Shown: positions 15,675 through 24,079 of the stretch, in pieces | Position numbering within the stretch: the first letter of the stretch is position 1 | Layout: each line of letters opens with the position of its first letter | Origin: an uncultured Chlorobiaceae bacterium | Lineage (GTDB): Bacteria; Bacteroidota; Chlorobiia; Chlorobiales; Chlorobiaceae | Length of the DNA stretch: 64,000 nucleotides | Direction: 5' to 3' | NCBI GenBank assembly: GCA_903836465.1 | Contig: CAILRB010000009.1 | Location: forward strand, 1-64,000 | Translations under genes and position numbers: made by a program | Notes under the pieces: generated by a model | Database searches by the model: none | What the model was told of the DNA's origin: nothing | Seen by the model: the letters and a program-made list of their open reading frames with translations, nothing else

Positions 15675-17495
15675 CTAATTGCTGGAATTTTCGCCAAAAA
15701 GATGTGCAATCCGAGTCTCTCTTGGCTCATTTGAAACTATTTCCTGATAGCTGCCAATCCGCTTAATGCCGCCATCCCCAAGCTCAACAACCTGAGTACA
15801 GTTTTTCAGGGTGGTAAGGCGGTGGGCAATAATCAAAATCGTCAATTCATTTCCCAAGCTCTCAATAGCCTCCATCACCGCCTGTTCTGTGTCGTTATCA
15901 AGAGCGCTGGTGGCTTCATCAAAAATGATAACATCAGCCTGTTTGTAAAGAGCGCGTGCAATACCGATGCGCTGCCGCTGCCCTCCAGAGAGACGGATAC
16001 CCCGCTCTCCAACATAAGTTTTATACTTTTTAGGCCAGCTTTCAATAATCTGTGCAATCTGTGCCTGTTGCGCTGCCTGCTTGACCCGGTTATGGTCAAT
16101 GTTGCCTTTTGGTATCCCGAAGGCAATGTTTTCCTCAATAGTGCTGTCGGAAAGGTAAATAGCCTGCGGCACATGGGCAATATGCGCCTGCCACGCCCTG
16201 TTGTTGGCTGAGGCTATTGGCTGACCGTCAATCTCAAGAGCACCATCGGTAGGTTGCAGGAGCCCCATAACAACATCAAGCAGTGTGCTTTTTCCACTGC
16301 CTGTTACCCCGATAAAACCAGTCCGGCTACCCTTGCATATCTCCAGATTGAGATTGTTGAGTACCAGAGGAGTCTGCTCGGTGTATCGAAAAGAGAGATT
16401 TTTCAGCTCAATCTTTTTGAGGAACATCAACGGCTTTGCGGGCGGTTGATCGGCATAATCAGGCAGTGGCTGCTCAAGCAGTTCAAGAGCATCCTTCAAC
16501 GAGGCTTCACCTCCCTGTATGGTCGACAACGATGAATAAGCAAGCTGCAATATCGGTAAAAGACGCTGGGCACCAAGTGCAAGAACACCGAGAACTGGAA
16601 TGGCTTTGGCAATACCGTTGGGTTGCAGGGCAAGCATGTAGGCAAGGGCAGAAATCAGCAGCATACCCAACGCTTCAAGAGCATAACGGGGGCTCATACC
16701 GATAAACAAATTATTCCCCTGAGCATGACGCAACGGCAAATCAGCATTGCGGTAAATTTGACAGTAAGCTGCCTGCGTGCCATCAATCAAAACATCACGG
16801 ATGCCACCCAACCCCTCCTGCAGCGACTTGATGACCTGCGTCGATTCATGAGCTATACGTTGGCTGTTCACCACCAACCGGCTTTGTGTAATCTTGATAA
16901 TCAACGCATAGAGCAATCCAAAACCGCCAAAAGCCGCCAACGCAATAACAGGATCTACTGAAACCAGAGTGATCAGGATAGCCAGTAAGATAATGGTTGA
17001 GCTGATGAGGTTCAGAATACTGGTAAAGGTATAAATGACAGTGTTCGTTTTGGTTGATATACCGTTAATGATTTCACTGCTGTTACGGGCAACATGCACT
17101 GAATAGGGCTGGTAGAGCGTGCGCCGGTAGATGCTGATGCTGAGGTCAGCCCCGGTTGCATAAGAGAGGCGTGTGCTGGCCCAGAGAAGGAACAGACGCA
17201 CCCCACCCGAGAGAAGCGCCGCCAAGCCGAATAAAATGGTGAGCGGGAGCAGAAGCTGGCTGGGGTTTTTCATACCCAATGCCTTGATAAACGGCTGCGC
17301 TGCGGAGAGCTGAAAGATTCTCTCCGGAGCGGTCAGCACGGCAAGAAACGGCAACACTGCGCCAATGCTGAGGATTTCGGCAAACGATGCGCCGACCATC
17401 AACAAAAGCAACAACATGAATTGGACTCGGCGCCTTGGGTTGATTTGGTGCCAGAGACGTTGGAGAAGCATTGGTATTGAATTCACCTGATCCAC
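15675..17495 (-). CDS. ABC transporter, PglK-type lipid-linked oligosaccharide flippase
   Basis: Single-chain ABC half-transporter of 606 residues. Six membrane helices occupy roughly residues 25-335, followed by one ATPase domain with Walker A GVTGSGKST at 396-404, signature LSGGQRQRIGIARAL, Walker B VIIFDEATSALD and the switch His in IIAHRLTTL. All ATPase motifs are intact. The N-terminal sequence resembles PglK/WlaB flippases, which turn undecaprenyl-linked glycans across the inner membrane. With no Wzx or Wzy gene in view, this is the likely flippase for the locus. Its start overlaps the end of the phosphatase gene by 13 bases. Confidence 0.86.
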   Translation of the reverse strand: MDQVNSIPMLLQRLWHQINPRRRVQFMLLLLLMVGASFAEILSIGAVLPFLAVLTAPERIFQLSAAQPFIKALGMKNPSQLLLPLTILFGLAALLSGGVRLFLLWASTRLSYATGADLSISIYRRTLYQPYSVHVARNSSEIINGISTKTNTVIYTFTSILNLISSTIILLAILITLVSVDPVIALAAFGGFGLLYALIIKITQSRLVVNSQRIAHESTQVIKSLQEGLGGIRDVLIDGTQAAYCQIYRNADLPLRHAQGNNLFIGMSPRYALEALGMLLISALAYMLALQPNGIAKAIPVLGVLALGAQRLLPILQLAYSSLSTIQGGEASLKDALELLEQPLPDYADQPPAKPLMFLKKIELKNLSFRYTEQTPLVLNNLNLEICKGSRTGFIGVTGSGKSTLLDVVMGLLQPTDGALEIDGQPIASANNRAWQAHIAHVPQAIYLSDSTIEENIAFGIPKGNIDHNRVKQAAQQAQIAQIIESWPKKYKTYVGERGIRLSGGQRQRIGIARALYKQADVIIFDEATSALDNDTEQAVMEAIESLGNELTILIIAHRLTTLKNCTQVVELGDGGIKRIGSYQEIVSNEPRETRIAHLFGENSSN

Positions 17496-18214
17496 AGAAT
17501 ATTCTTGACGGCGTCAGGTGAATGCGCATCAGTGCCAGCATGGGTATAGACACCGGTTTTTTCATAATACCGGGCACTCGCTTTTACCCTGCCGCCATAC
17601 TGACCATTGATGCTGCCGAGGTTGCCCTGAAACTGGCATCCCAGTTGTTTGAAATAACGAAGCAACTCATTGCCTGGTTCGGTGTCGTTGTTCTTCCCAC
17701 TGCTCCCGGAAAGCCATCTCTTCCACCTCCCTGCCCCCGGAAGTTTCTGTTCCACCGTTTCCAGCAAAAAGCAGCGCTCGGGGTGTGCGATAAGAGGAGT
17801 ATAGCCTCTGCGTTTAACCGCAAAGATCGTCTCCTTCACCAGATCTACAGAGGTGTTGTTGGGAATTTCAATCATCATGCAGGTCGTGCCTTCGAGGAGC
17901 AATGGCTTACTGATGTAGTCCAGCAGGAATTCGTCGAGGTAGTATTCGCGACCGGAATGCAGTGTGATGCCAATGCCTTGCTTCTCCAGCTCACGCTGAA
18001 GCTTGTCGCGCTCATGAAGCACCTCTTCGGTAGAGACCTCATACATGCCCTTAATCAGGTGCGGTGTACAATAGACTTCACGATACCCTGCCTCTGCAAG
18101 CAGACGAGCCATCTCAATCGACTCATCATGTTCCTTTGGTCCATCATCAATACCCGGCAAGATATGGCAATGATAATCGGTGGTTCGCTGTTGCCGTGGC
18201 ATTCCTGTGACCAA
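17483..18214 (-). CDS. CpsB/YwqE-type PHP tyrosine phosphatase
   Basis: 243-residue metal-dependent phosphotyrosine phosphatase of the PHP class. It should dephosphorylate the Wzc-type kinase encoded just upstream. Metal ligands are visible at the N-terminus (DYHCHILPGIDDGP, H15 and H17), in the middle (IAHPERC) and at the C-terminus (GTDAHSPDAV). A segment of about 45 residues between HPERC and YFKQLG is rich in Trp, Gly and Ser and looks like an insertion relative to shorter members. It lies 20 bases after the kinase gene, and kinase-phosphatase pairs of this kind control chain length and export of capsular polysaccharide. Confidence 0.88.
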   Translation of the reverse strand: MVTGMPRQQRTTDYHCHILPGIDDGPKEHDESIEMARLLAEAGYREVYCTPHLIKGMYEVSTEEVLHERDKLQRELEKQGIGITLHSGREYYLDEFLLDYISKPLLLEGTTCMMIEIPNNTSVDLVKETIFAVKRRGYTPLIAHPERCFLLETVEQKLPGAGRWKRWLSGSSGKNNDTEPGNELLRYFKQLGCQFQGNLGSINGQYGGRVKASARYYEKTGVYTHAGTDAHSPDAVKNILWIR

Positions 18215-18234
18215 CTGGGTTGTGATGGATTTGT

Positions 18235-20613
18235 TCAGGACTTGCGGAGCTTGATGTCACCCACTTTCGAGATAAGCTCCTTGACAAAGGAAAGCTTGCC
18301 TCTCTTTTTCCCCTCTACCTCCTCGCCATAGCCATAGCCATAGCCATAGCCATAGCCATAGCCATAGCCATAGCCGTAGCCACTCCCACGGAGAGATTTG
18401 TTGTTAAACACAAACCCGGCTACCGGCGCTTTTGCGCTTTGCAGCATTTCACTGAGTCGGGTTGCCGCTTTTCTTGGTATACGTCCAGCTTCCATCACAA
18501 CAAGTACAAGATCAGCAAATGAGGTCAGTACAATAGAATCACTTACCGGAAGGGTTGGCGGAGCATCAATAATTATCTGATCAAACATCTCCCGGAGACG
18601 TTCAATAAGCTCTTTCATGGCTGGAGAGCCAAGGAGCACCGACGGGTTCGGGGGAGGGGTCCCGGTCGAAAAAAAGGTTAGGTTGTTTATGATTGTCGGC
18701 TGCAAGGCAGTGGCAAGGGGAACATCGCCAGCAAGCACTTCAGTAACTCCTGGAATTTGCTTCATACCAATCCTCTGGTAGAGGATTGATTTATGAAAGT
18801 CACAGTCAATCAGCACCGTCCGAGCGCCGGTCAGTCCAGCCGTAATCGCCAGATTTGTGCTGATAGTACTTTTGCCTTCACCTGAAAAAGCGCTGGTGAG
18901 CACAATAACTTTTCGCTTCTGGTTCAGCGCTGAAAAGTGAATGGCGGTGCGAAGTGAACGAAATGCCTCTGCTGGAATAGATTTCTGCTTTGTGTGAGCG
19001 ATGATAGAGAGATTCTCCTCTTCATTGTTTCCATCTTCACCTTTTCCAATATAAGGGATGGTTGCAAGGTAAGGAAAGCCAAGAAGGTTTTTTGCCTCAC
19101 TTTCGTTCTTAACTGTATCATCAAGGTAGTCAATAAGCAATGCAAGAGCTATGGCTGCAATAAGACTGATGAAAAAGCCTATCAGCAGGTATTTGACTTT
19201 TTCGGGTCGGACTGGAGTTGCCGGAATAATTGCTGTATCAATGACGTTGATGTTGCTGATGGTTGATGCTTTTGCAATGCGGGCCTCTTCATGCTTCTGC
19301 AGCAGGAAGATATAGATGTCACCCGTGACCTTAGCCAAGCGGGTATAGCGCGCAAGATCACGCTCTTCAACGGGTATGCCCCGAAGCTGACCTTCGTATG
19401 TGGAAAGTCGCTGGGTAACGTCCGACTCCTGTTTGGCGAGATTTTTGAGCCCTGTTTTGTAGGTGCTCCTGATTTTCTGCTGGATCTCATCAATCTGCGC
19501 CTGCACATTCAGAATGGAGGGATGGTTTTTTGTGTATTCAACCAGAAGTGATCGCTTCTGCACCTCAAGGTTGGCAAGCTGCTGGGCCATCTCAGCAACC
19601 AGCGGATCATCTTTCATAACTGCAGGCGAGTATGGCGTGCCCTGTGCAAGGGTTGCCCGTTGTGCATCAAGTGCAAATTCAAGCTGTTTTTTTCGAAGAT
19701 TAAGCTCCACTCTGTCCTGCTCAAGGGTTGAATATTTCTTGATCAACTCCTCGGCCTCGGCATCAAGCTTGACAATCCCTGATGATGTTTTATATTGCTG
19801 GAGGTTAACCTCGGCCTTGTTCAGATCATTTTTTATGTTCTGCAACTGCTCTTCAATAAAACTCACCGATTTTCCGGCTTCCTGGGTTTTAAAGGCGAGA
19901 CTCTTGTCGAGGTACGCCTGCACCAGGGTGTTGACGACATCGCGAGCAAGCGAGGCGTTGGTGTTCTCATAGGAGACCTCAATCACGTTCGTCATTCTAC
20001 CCAACTCCTTGACCTTTATTGCTGATTCGAGGGCAGCGACAGCCTTGTACAACGGTGTATGGGTAAGTTCAAAAGAATCAGCTTTATTACCAGAAAGTTG
20101 TAGATTGAGGATAATACCCGGCAAACGTAAAGGAATGCTATTATTGCCTTTCCCTAATATTTTGCCGCTGCCGTCTTCTACTTCATAGCTCTCTTTTCCT
20201 GTCATGGTGACTTTCAGCACCTGTACCGCTTGTGAGGTTGCAATGTCGAGGATCTTGCAGGATGATTTTGCAGAAGAGGGAGTAATCATCCATTGAAGGT
20301 TCAGCTTGTTGACCACCTCTTCAGCTATGGTTCTCGATTTGATGATCTCAATTTCAGCCTGGATCGAGTTATCACCCCCAGGCATGATCAGCTCATTGAT
20401 CCCCATCTTTGCGTTGTCTTTTTTGACATTGACGGTGGATGATGACTGATAGACAGGCCGCATCAGGAACGTATAAAGAATAACACTGACTAAAACCGTC
20501 AGGAAAACAGTGACAAAAACTTTTCGCCGACGGAAAATAATGTTGATATAATCGGCAAGATTGATCTCCTGCTGCTGAAAAATATTTTGATTTTGTTCCT
20601 GTAATTCAGTCAC
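18235..20613 (-). CDS. Wzc-type polysaccharide co-polymerase/tyrosine autokinase
   Basis: 792 residues. A Wzz-type N-terminal domain is bounded by membrane helices at about 31-52 and 475-496, with a long periplasmic coiled coil (about 250-450) between them. The cytoplasmic BY-kinase domain has Walker A SGEGKST at 577-583, Walker A' LIDCDFHKS at 601-609 and Walker [15 protein letters not shown] near 680. The C-terminal tail contains nine alternating Tyr-Gly pairs, an unusual tyrosine cluster coded by a hexamer microsatellite. Autophosphorylation of this cluster regulates oligomerisation and polysaccharide assembly in known members. The gene follows the Wza-type exporter and precedes the cognate phosphatase. 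Confidence 0.93.
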   Translation of the reverse strand: MTELQEQNQNIFQQQEINLADYINIIFRRRKVFVTVFLTVLVSVILYTFLMRPVYQSSSTVNVKKDNAKMGINELIMPGGDNSIQAEIEIIKSRTIAEEVVNKLNLQWMITPSSAKSSCKILDIATSQAVQVLKVTMTGKESYEVEDGSGKILGKGNNSIPLRLPGIILNLQLSGNKADSFELTHTPLYKAVAALESAIKVKELGRMTNVIEVSYENTNASLARDVVNTLVQAYLDKSLAFKTQEAGKSVSFIEEQLQNIKNDLNKAEVNLQQYKTSSGIVKLDAEAEELIKKYSTLEQDRVELNLRKKQLEFALDAQRATLAQGTPYSPAVMKDDPLVAEMAQQLANLEVQKRSLLVEYTKNHPSILNVQAQIDEIQQKIRSTYKTGLKNLAKQESDVTQRLSTYEGQLRGIPVEERDLARYTRLAKVTGDIYIFLLQKHEEARIAKASTISNINVIDTAIIPATPVRPEKVKYLLIGFFISLIAAIALALLIDYLDDTVKNESEAKNLLGFPYLATIPYIGKGEDGNNEEENLSIIAHTKQKSIPAEAFRSLRTAIHFSALNQKRKVIVLTSAFSGEGKSTISTNLAITAGLTGARTVLIDCDFHKSILYQRIGMKQIPGVTEVLAGDVPLATALQPTIINNLTFFSTGTPPPNPSVLLGSPAMKELIERLREMFDQIIIDAPPTLPVSDSIVLTSFADLVLVVMEAGRIPRKAATRLSEMLQSAKAPVAGFVFNNKSLRGSGYGYGYGYGYGYGYGYGYGEEVEGKKRGKLSFVKELISKVGDIKLRKS
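18325..18378 (-). repeat. Hexanucleotide microsatellite in the autokinase tail
   Basis: Eight perfect tandem copies of GCCATA (18325-18372) and one variant GCCGTA (73-78) read on the plus strand, 54 bases in all. On the coding strand each unit adds one Tyr-Gly pair. Length changes in steps of one unit keep the frame, so slippage would change the number of tyrosines without inactivating the kinase. Confidence 0.95.
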
Positions 20614-20655
20614 AACGTTGCGGGATGAATGGTTAATATTTTGAGTTCCGTAAGT

Positions 20656-21468
20656 TTACTGTTTCAGGTACTTGATATTGACAAATGGCTGAAGTATCGA
20701 ACTGACAGTCTGAAGCGAGGGCAAGAGGTCTGAAATAGCATCATTCCAGCTCCCGACAGCACTTTTTGGGACATAAACGATATCCCCTTCCTGAAGCTGC
20801 ATGGGTACTGCCTTACCTCGCAGTATACTGTCGAAATCAACAATGAGAAGTTCACCCTGCGTCGGGGTATTGGATCGGATAATCCTTACTTTCTGAAAAT
20901 TGTAGCCCGTATTCTGCACTTCAGCATTTGCGATGACTTGCGCGAGGTTTACCCCTGAGGCCGGCATAGCAAATGGACCCGGTTTTTTTACGGCGCCAAA
21001 AACAAATACCTGGCGCGTGCGGTATTCGGAAATTTCAACAACAACCCAAGGATTGTTAAAGTATTGGCGCATGACAGAGTATATCCTCTCCCTCACCTCG
21101 GAGAGTGGTAATCCTCCGACAGTAACTTTTCCTGCAATGGGAAGATAAATGCACCCTCTGCCGTCAACCCGGTAGCCTTTAAACTGAGTATTGCTCCCTC
21201 CTGCTCCGATGAATTCCGTTTTTCCGCTGACGTTGACAGAGAGCACATCGTTGGGGCCTATGCGGTAGTCATAAGACTGTGGTGGTAGAGGTGAAGTCGA
21301 TGAAGTCTCTCCAACGTCGACAGCTTCACGGATGTTTGTAGCCTCTGGCTTTGCGTTAATGCGTTGATGAGTACCTGCAGGAAGATCCTTGTATGAGGCG
21401 CAACCACTCATTAAAAGTGACAGGGCAAAGAGCACCATTACCGGGCGAAAGATGTTTTGGAACATCAT
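20656..21468 (-). CDS. Wza-type polysaccharide export lipoprotein
   Basis: 270-residue outer-membrane polysaccharide export protein. A signal peptide with lipobox LLMSGC puts the lipidated Cys at residue 23. The Poly_export domain follows (YRIGPNDVLSVNVSGK at about 68-83, then YRVDGRGCIYLPIAGKVTVGG), then SLBB-type soluble ligand-binding segments (VFVFGAVKKPGPFAM, EGDIVYVPKS). It lacks the long C-terminal helix of E. coli Wza, as do many shorter family members. It lies 42 bases upstream of the autokinase and is the first gene after the 185-base intergenic region. Confidence 0.9.
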   Translation of the reverse strand: MMFQNIFRPVMVLFALSLLMSGCASYKDLPAGTHQRINAKPEATNIREAVDVGETSSTSPLPPQSYDYRIGPNDVLSVNVSGKTEFIGAGGSNTQFKGYRVDGRGCIYLPIAGKVTVGGLPLSEVRERIYSVMRQYFNNPWVVVEISEYRTRQVFVFGAVKKPGPFAMPASGVNLAQVIANAEVQNTGYNFQKVRIIRSNTPTQGELLIVDFDSILRGKAVPMQLQEGDIVYVPKSAVGSWNDAISDLLPSLQTVSSILQPFVNIKYLKQ

Positions 21469-21653
21469 TTATTAACTATGTCCAATTAAAATTAAAAGCT
21501 CCGCTACTTTCAGTCACATGAGCTGAAGAATTCACACTGTAACATTTTGTTGCAGTGAATATAGTAATTATTGGCAAAAAACACCATTTTACAGCGGCTC
21601 AACCATACCCCTTTAGGGCGCCATTGTGCATTTATGGCACAGAGAAAAACCAG
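21469..21653. promoter_or_regulatory. Leader of the polysaccharide operon with a stem-loop
   Basis: AT-rich 185-base gap between the initiating transferase and the export gene. An imperfect hairpin TTCACACTG (21531-21539) with CAGTGAA (21553-21559) lies in the likely 5' leader of the export-kinase operon. It could be an operator or attenuator. A TATATT sequence sits just upstream on the minus strand, but a matching -33 element at normal spacing was not seen. Confidence 0.35.
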
Positions 21654-22754
21654 TCATTGCTGGAGAAGCTGCTGATTCTCTTTCAGTGAAGGATTTGATG
21701 CTCGCTTTAGATTGATATAGATGAATATGTACAGAAAAAAACTGATCAGCCATGCTGCAATAAGTATGTCGGTATGACGGTATTGCCAAACAGCTACACT
21801 TGAGACAAGGGCTGCGTAGGTCCAGCAAAATGGTGCAACAAGACTGTTCCGTATTTTCAGCCGCAGGTGCCCGAAATAGGGACGAACAATCTTTATTTTA
21901 ATGAGGCTGTGCAGATGCTCGCTGTCCGGCAGGCCAAGGGAGACTTTCTGGACGTAACGACGTCCCATGGTGAAGAGGGCTTCATTAACGGGGTAGGCAC
22001 ACACCAGCAACGGTGCCCAGACGGAGACTTGCGGGTTGCGCATCGGGAGCATCACGGCCACCCAGGCAAGAAGAAAGCCGAGTACATAGGCCCCGCCATC
22101 GCCAAGGAATATTTTACCGAATGGAAAATTAAAGACAATAAAACCAGTCAGTATGACGACTATCGTCAAACACAACTGTGCCAGCTCCCGGTCACCGACT
22201 TCGAGTGCAATCAACCCCAAGGCAACAAAAAGGAGCATGATAGTCCCTGAAGCAAGACCGTTGAAACCATCAATCATGTTAATGGCATGTGCAACACCAG
22301 CCACGGCAAAGGCGGTAAATGCTATGGAGAGGGGAAGATAGAGAAGAAGAGAGTCCACACCCATAATCTCAAGGTGAGTTATGGTATAGCCTGTCAACCA
22401 CCAAGCGGCGACACCACTAAGCATGGTTGAAAGGAGGCGACTGAAAGCGCTCACCCGTTTGGTTAGGTCTTCAAGCAGTCCTGCGGCAAAGGCTGGCACA
22501 CTGGCAATCACCATCGAGCAAAGAAGTCTCGACAGGGGTTGAGGAGAGACAAAACATGCTACAACAAGGGCGAGAAATATCGCTACACCTCCAATCCTTG
22601 GGGTGGGATCAACATGGAACTTTTGTGGACCTTCTACCGTATCATGCGAGTGTTTGCCATGCCATTGCTGCGTCATCACCACAACGCAGGTCAACCCTAA
22701 AGAGGTAAGTCCAGAAATAATAAGGCCATCATGAAGAATATCGAGGAGGGGCAA
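21654..22754 (-). CDS. WecA/MraY-family undecaprenyl-phosphate sugar-1-P transferase
   Basis: Glycosyltransferase family 4 membrane protein, 366 residues with about ten predicted helices. It transfers HexNAc-1-phosphate from a UDP-sugar to undecaprenyl phosphate and so starts a lipid-linked glycan. Characteristic cytoplasmic motifs are seen: GLLEDLTKRVS (in place of the usual DDxxD), HAINMIDGFNGLASG and IFLGDGGAYVLGF, with the His-containing SEHLHSLI loop. It is the only glycosyltransferase-like gene in this locus. It points the same way as the exporter genes but is separated from them by 185 bases. Confidence 0.88.
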   Translation of the reverse strand: MPLLDILHDGLIISGLTSLGLTCVVVMTQQWHGKHSHDTVEGPQKFHVDPTPRIGGVAIFLALVVACFVSPQPLSRLLCSMVIASVPAFAAGLLEDLTKRVSAFSRLLSTMLSGVAAWWLTGYTITHLEIMGVDSLLLYLPLSIAFTAFAVAGVAHAINMIDGFNGLASGTIMLLFVALGLIALEVGDRELAQLCLTIVVILTGFIVFNFPFGKIFLGDGGAYVLGFLLAWVAVMLPMRNPQVSVWAPLLVCAYPVNEALFTMGRRYVQKVSLGLPDSEHLHSLIKIKIVRPYFGHLRLKIRNSLVAPFCWTYAALVSSVAVWQYRHTDILIAAWLISFFLYIFIYINLKRASNPSLKENQQLLQQ

Positions 22755-22796
22755 AATTATTCTGGTTTTAAGTGTTGGGTCATCATCTAAGCTCTC

Positions 22797-22828
22797 AGGC
22801 CAGATCTTTCAAACCAGAGATCTGACCT
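22797..22828. terminator. Hairpin without T-tract downstream of Gly-rich gene
   Basis: AGGCCAGATCT (22797-22807) pairs with AGATCTGACCT (22818-22828), 10 of 11 bases, around a 10-base loop. It stands between the secreted Gly-rich gene and the initiating transferase. No T-run follows on the minus strand, so it may be a processing or weak termination site. Confidence 0.4.
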
Positions 22829-22846
22829 GATACTGTTCATTCATAC

Positions 22847-23146
22847 TTATCTCTGCTCATTTTGCCGATCATTCTGGCCACCTTGACCTTGATCATTGCC
22901 TCCACCCTGTTCTGTGGTGCCTCCACCCTGCTGAGTGCCACCTCCAGTGCTTCCTCCGACGGCACCACCAGTGCTGCCGCCGACAGAACTGCCAACGCTG
23001 CTGCCAATCGTAGAACTGATTGCTCCAAGAGGAGCTGTAGCAGAGACATCAGACATATTTCCCGAAACAGCCGCGAGAAGCGGGGATGCTGTAGAACTTA
23101 AAAGGGCGACAGCGACTATAGTTGCGCGTACAATAGTTTTTTTCAT
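22847..23146 (-). CDS. Small secreted Gly/Ser/Gln-rich protein
   Basis: 99-residue protein of unknown function. It has a clear Sec signal peptide (MKKTIVRATIVAVALLSS, cleavage likely after SPLLA near residue 25). The mature part is low-complexity: Ser/Gly repeats (GSSVGSSVGGSTGG), then Gly/Gln-rich repeats and an acidic/basic QNDRQNEQR tail. It has no cysteines. The composition resembles short flexible surface or matrix proteins. It lies 21 bases downstream of the exported beta-rich protein gene, so the two may form an operon. Confidence 0.65.
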   Translation of the reverse strand: MKKTIVRATIVAVALLSSTASPLLAAVSGNMSDVSATAPLGAISSTIGSSVGSSVGGSTGGAVGGSTGGGTQQGGGTTEQGGGNDQGQGGQNDRQNEQR

Positions 23147-23167
23147 GATTGATTTCCTGATAAGGTT

Positions 23168-23950
23168 TTACAGTTTAAAGCCGAAACCACCTGCAAAGAC
23201 AAAGCGCACACCGTCACCGGAGTAACGGGTAAGATCGGCAGCTCCTGCGGTTACCGCAAATGGCACGTTACCTATTTTGAATGATTTTGATACGCCTGCG
23301 TTAAGATTCACACCGTTCCAGTCGGTAATAATATTAAAGGAATCAGCTATTTCGTAGGCGAGGTTACCAAATACATACGTTCCATGCCTACCCTTGTCGT
23401 GAATAATGTCTTCAGGGCTCTTGTCACCAAATCGTCCTGTGCCGGCGCCAATACTGTAATGGAGTTTTGTTGTTCTTATATCTTTATTGAGCAAGGATTC
23501 ATACTGTAATCCGCGGCTGTAAACAACATAAAAGCTTTTGCCAGCATCGCCGCCATCAGTGAGCATGACGTTTTCGACACCGACACCTACTGCATCAGCA
23601 TTACCAAGTTCCCTGAACACATGAAAAGCGGAGGAGTATTCTTTCCACTCAGAAATATCAATTGAAATAATTGATGCCTGAACGCCAATGTTCTCTTTTG
23701 GATTGCCGAGACCTACACCCAATACAGCCGCACCGTCATTTTTTGTTGTGTATGGTGAAGGAGCTGTTCCGCCTGCACCGACAAAAATAACATTATTGTA
23801 GGCGCCCCAGGCAACAGGAGTTGTTATGGATTTACCATGATTATTGGGCATATAGATGGATGTATCGGCCTGTCCTGCCCCAGCATCTGGTGAATGCAAG
23901 GCAAGCATACCGAAAAGAGCCGGAAGAATGGATGCTTTAGAGAGCTTCAT
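23168..23950 (-). CDS. Exported beta-rich protein, possible outer-membrane barrel
   Basis: 260 residues with an N-terminal signal peptide (MKLSKASILPALFGMLALHS, cleavage near AGAGQA). The mature protein alternates short polar and Gly/aromatic strands (YVFGNLAYEIADSFNIITDW, LNAGVSKSFKIGNVPFAV) and ends FVFAGGFGFKL, a C-terminal pattern common in outer-membrane beta-barrels. I do not recognise the family. It precedes the Gly-rich gene and follows the terminator of the nuo operon, so it probably starts its own transcription unit. Confidence 0.65.
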   Translation of the reverse strand: MKLSKASILPALFGMLALHSPDAGAGQADTSIYMPNNHGKSITTPVAWGAYNNVIFVGAGGTAPSPYTTKNDGAAVLGVGLGNPKENIGVQASIISIDISEWKEYSSAFHVFRELGNADAVGVGVENVMLTDGGDAGKSFYVVYSRGLQYESLLNKDIRTTKLHYSIGAGTGRFGDKSPEDIIHDKGRHGTYVFGNLAYEIADSFNIITDWNGVNLNAGVSKSFKIGNVPFAVTAGAADLTRYSGDGVRFVFAGGFGFKL

Positions 23951-24019
23951 TTTTATAGGGCTTTAGGGTTATAAATACTTTCTTTTCAATTATAGTCATT
24001 TCTATACTGAAATACAAAA

Positions 24020-24051
24020 AAGCCCGTTTAACCATAAGGATAAACGGGCTT
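24020..24051 (-). terminator. Rho-independent terminator of the nuo operon
   Basis: Perfect 11-bp stem (AAGCCCGTTTA at 24020-24030 with TAAACGGGCTT at 24041-24051), 10-base loop, followed on the minus strand by TTTTTTGTATT. It lies about 30 bases after the nuoN stop and ends the 11-gene operon. Confidence 0.93.
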
Positions 24052-24079
24052 GGATAATTTACCGGCTGCAGACGAAATC

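Noticed and set aside
17522-18331. 269-residue open frame on the plus strand
   Set aside because: It is antisense to the PHP phosphatase and the kinase tail, and its sequence has no domain character.
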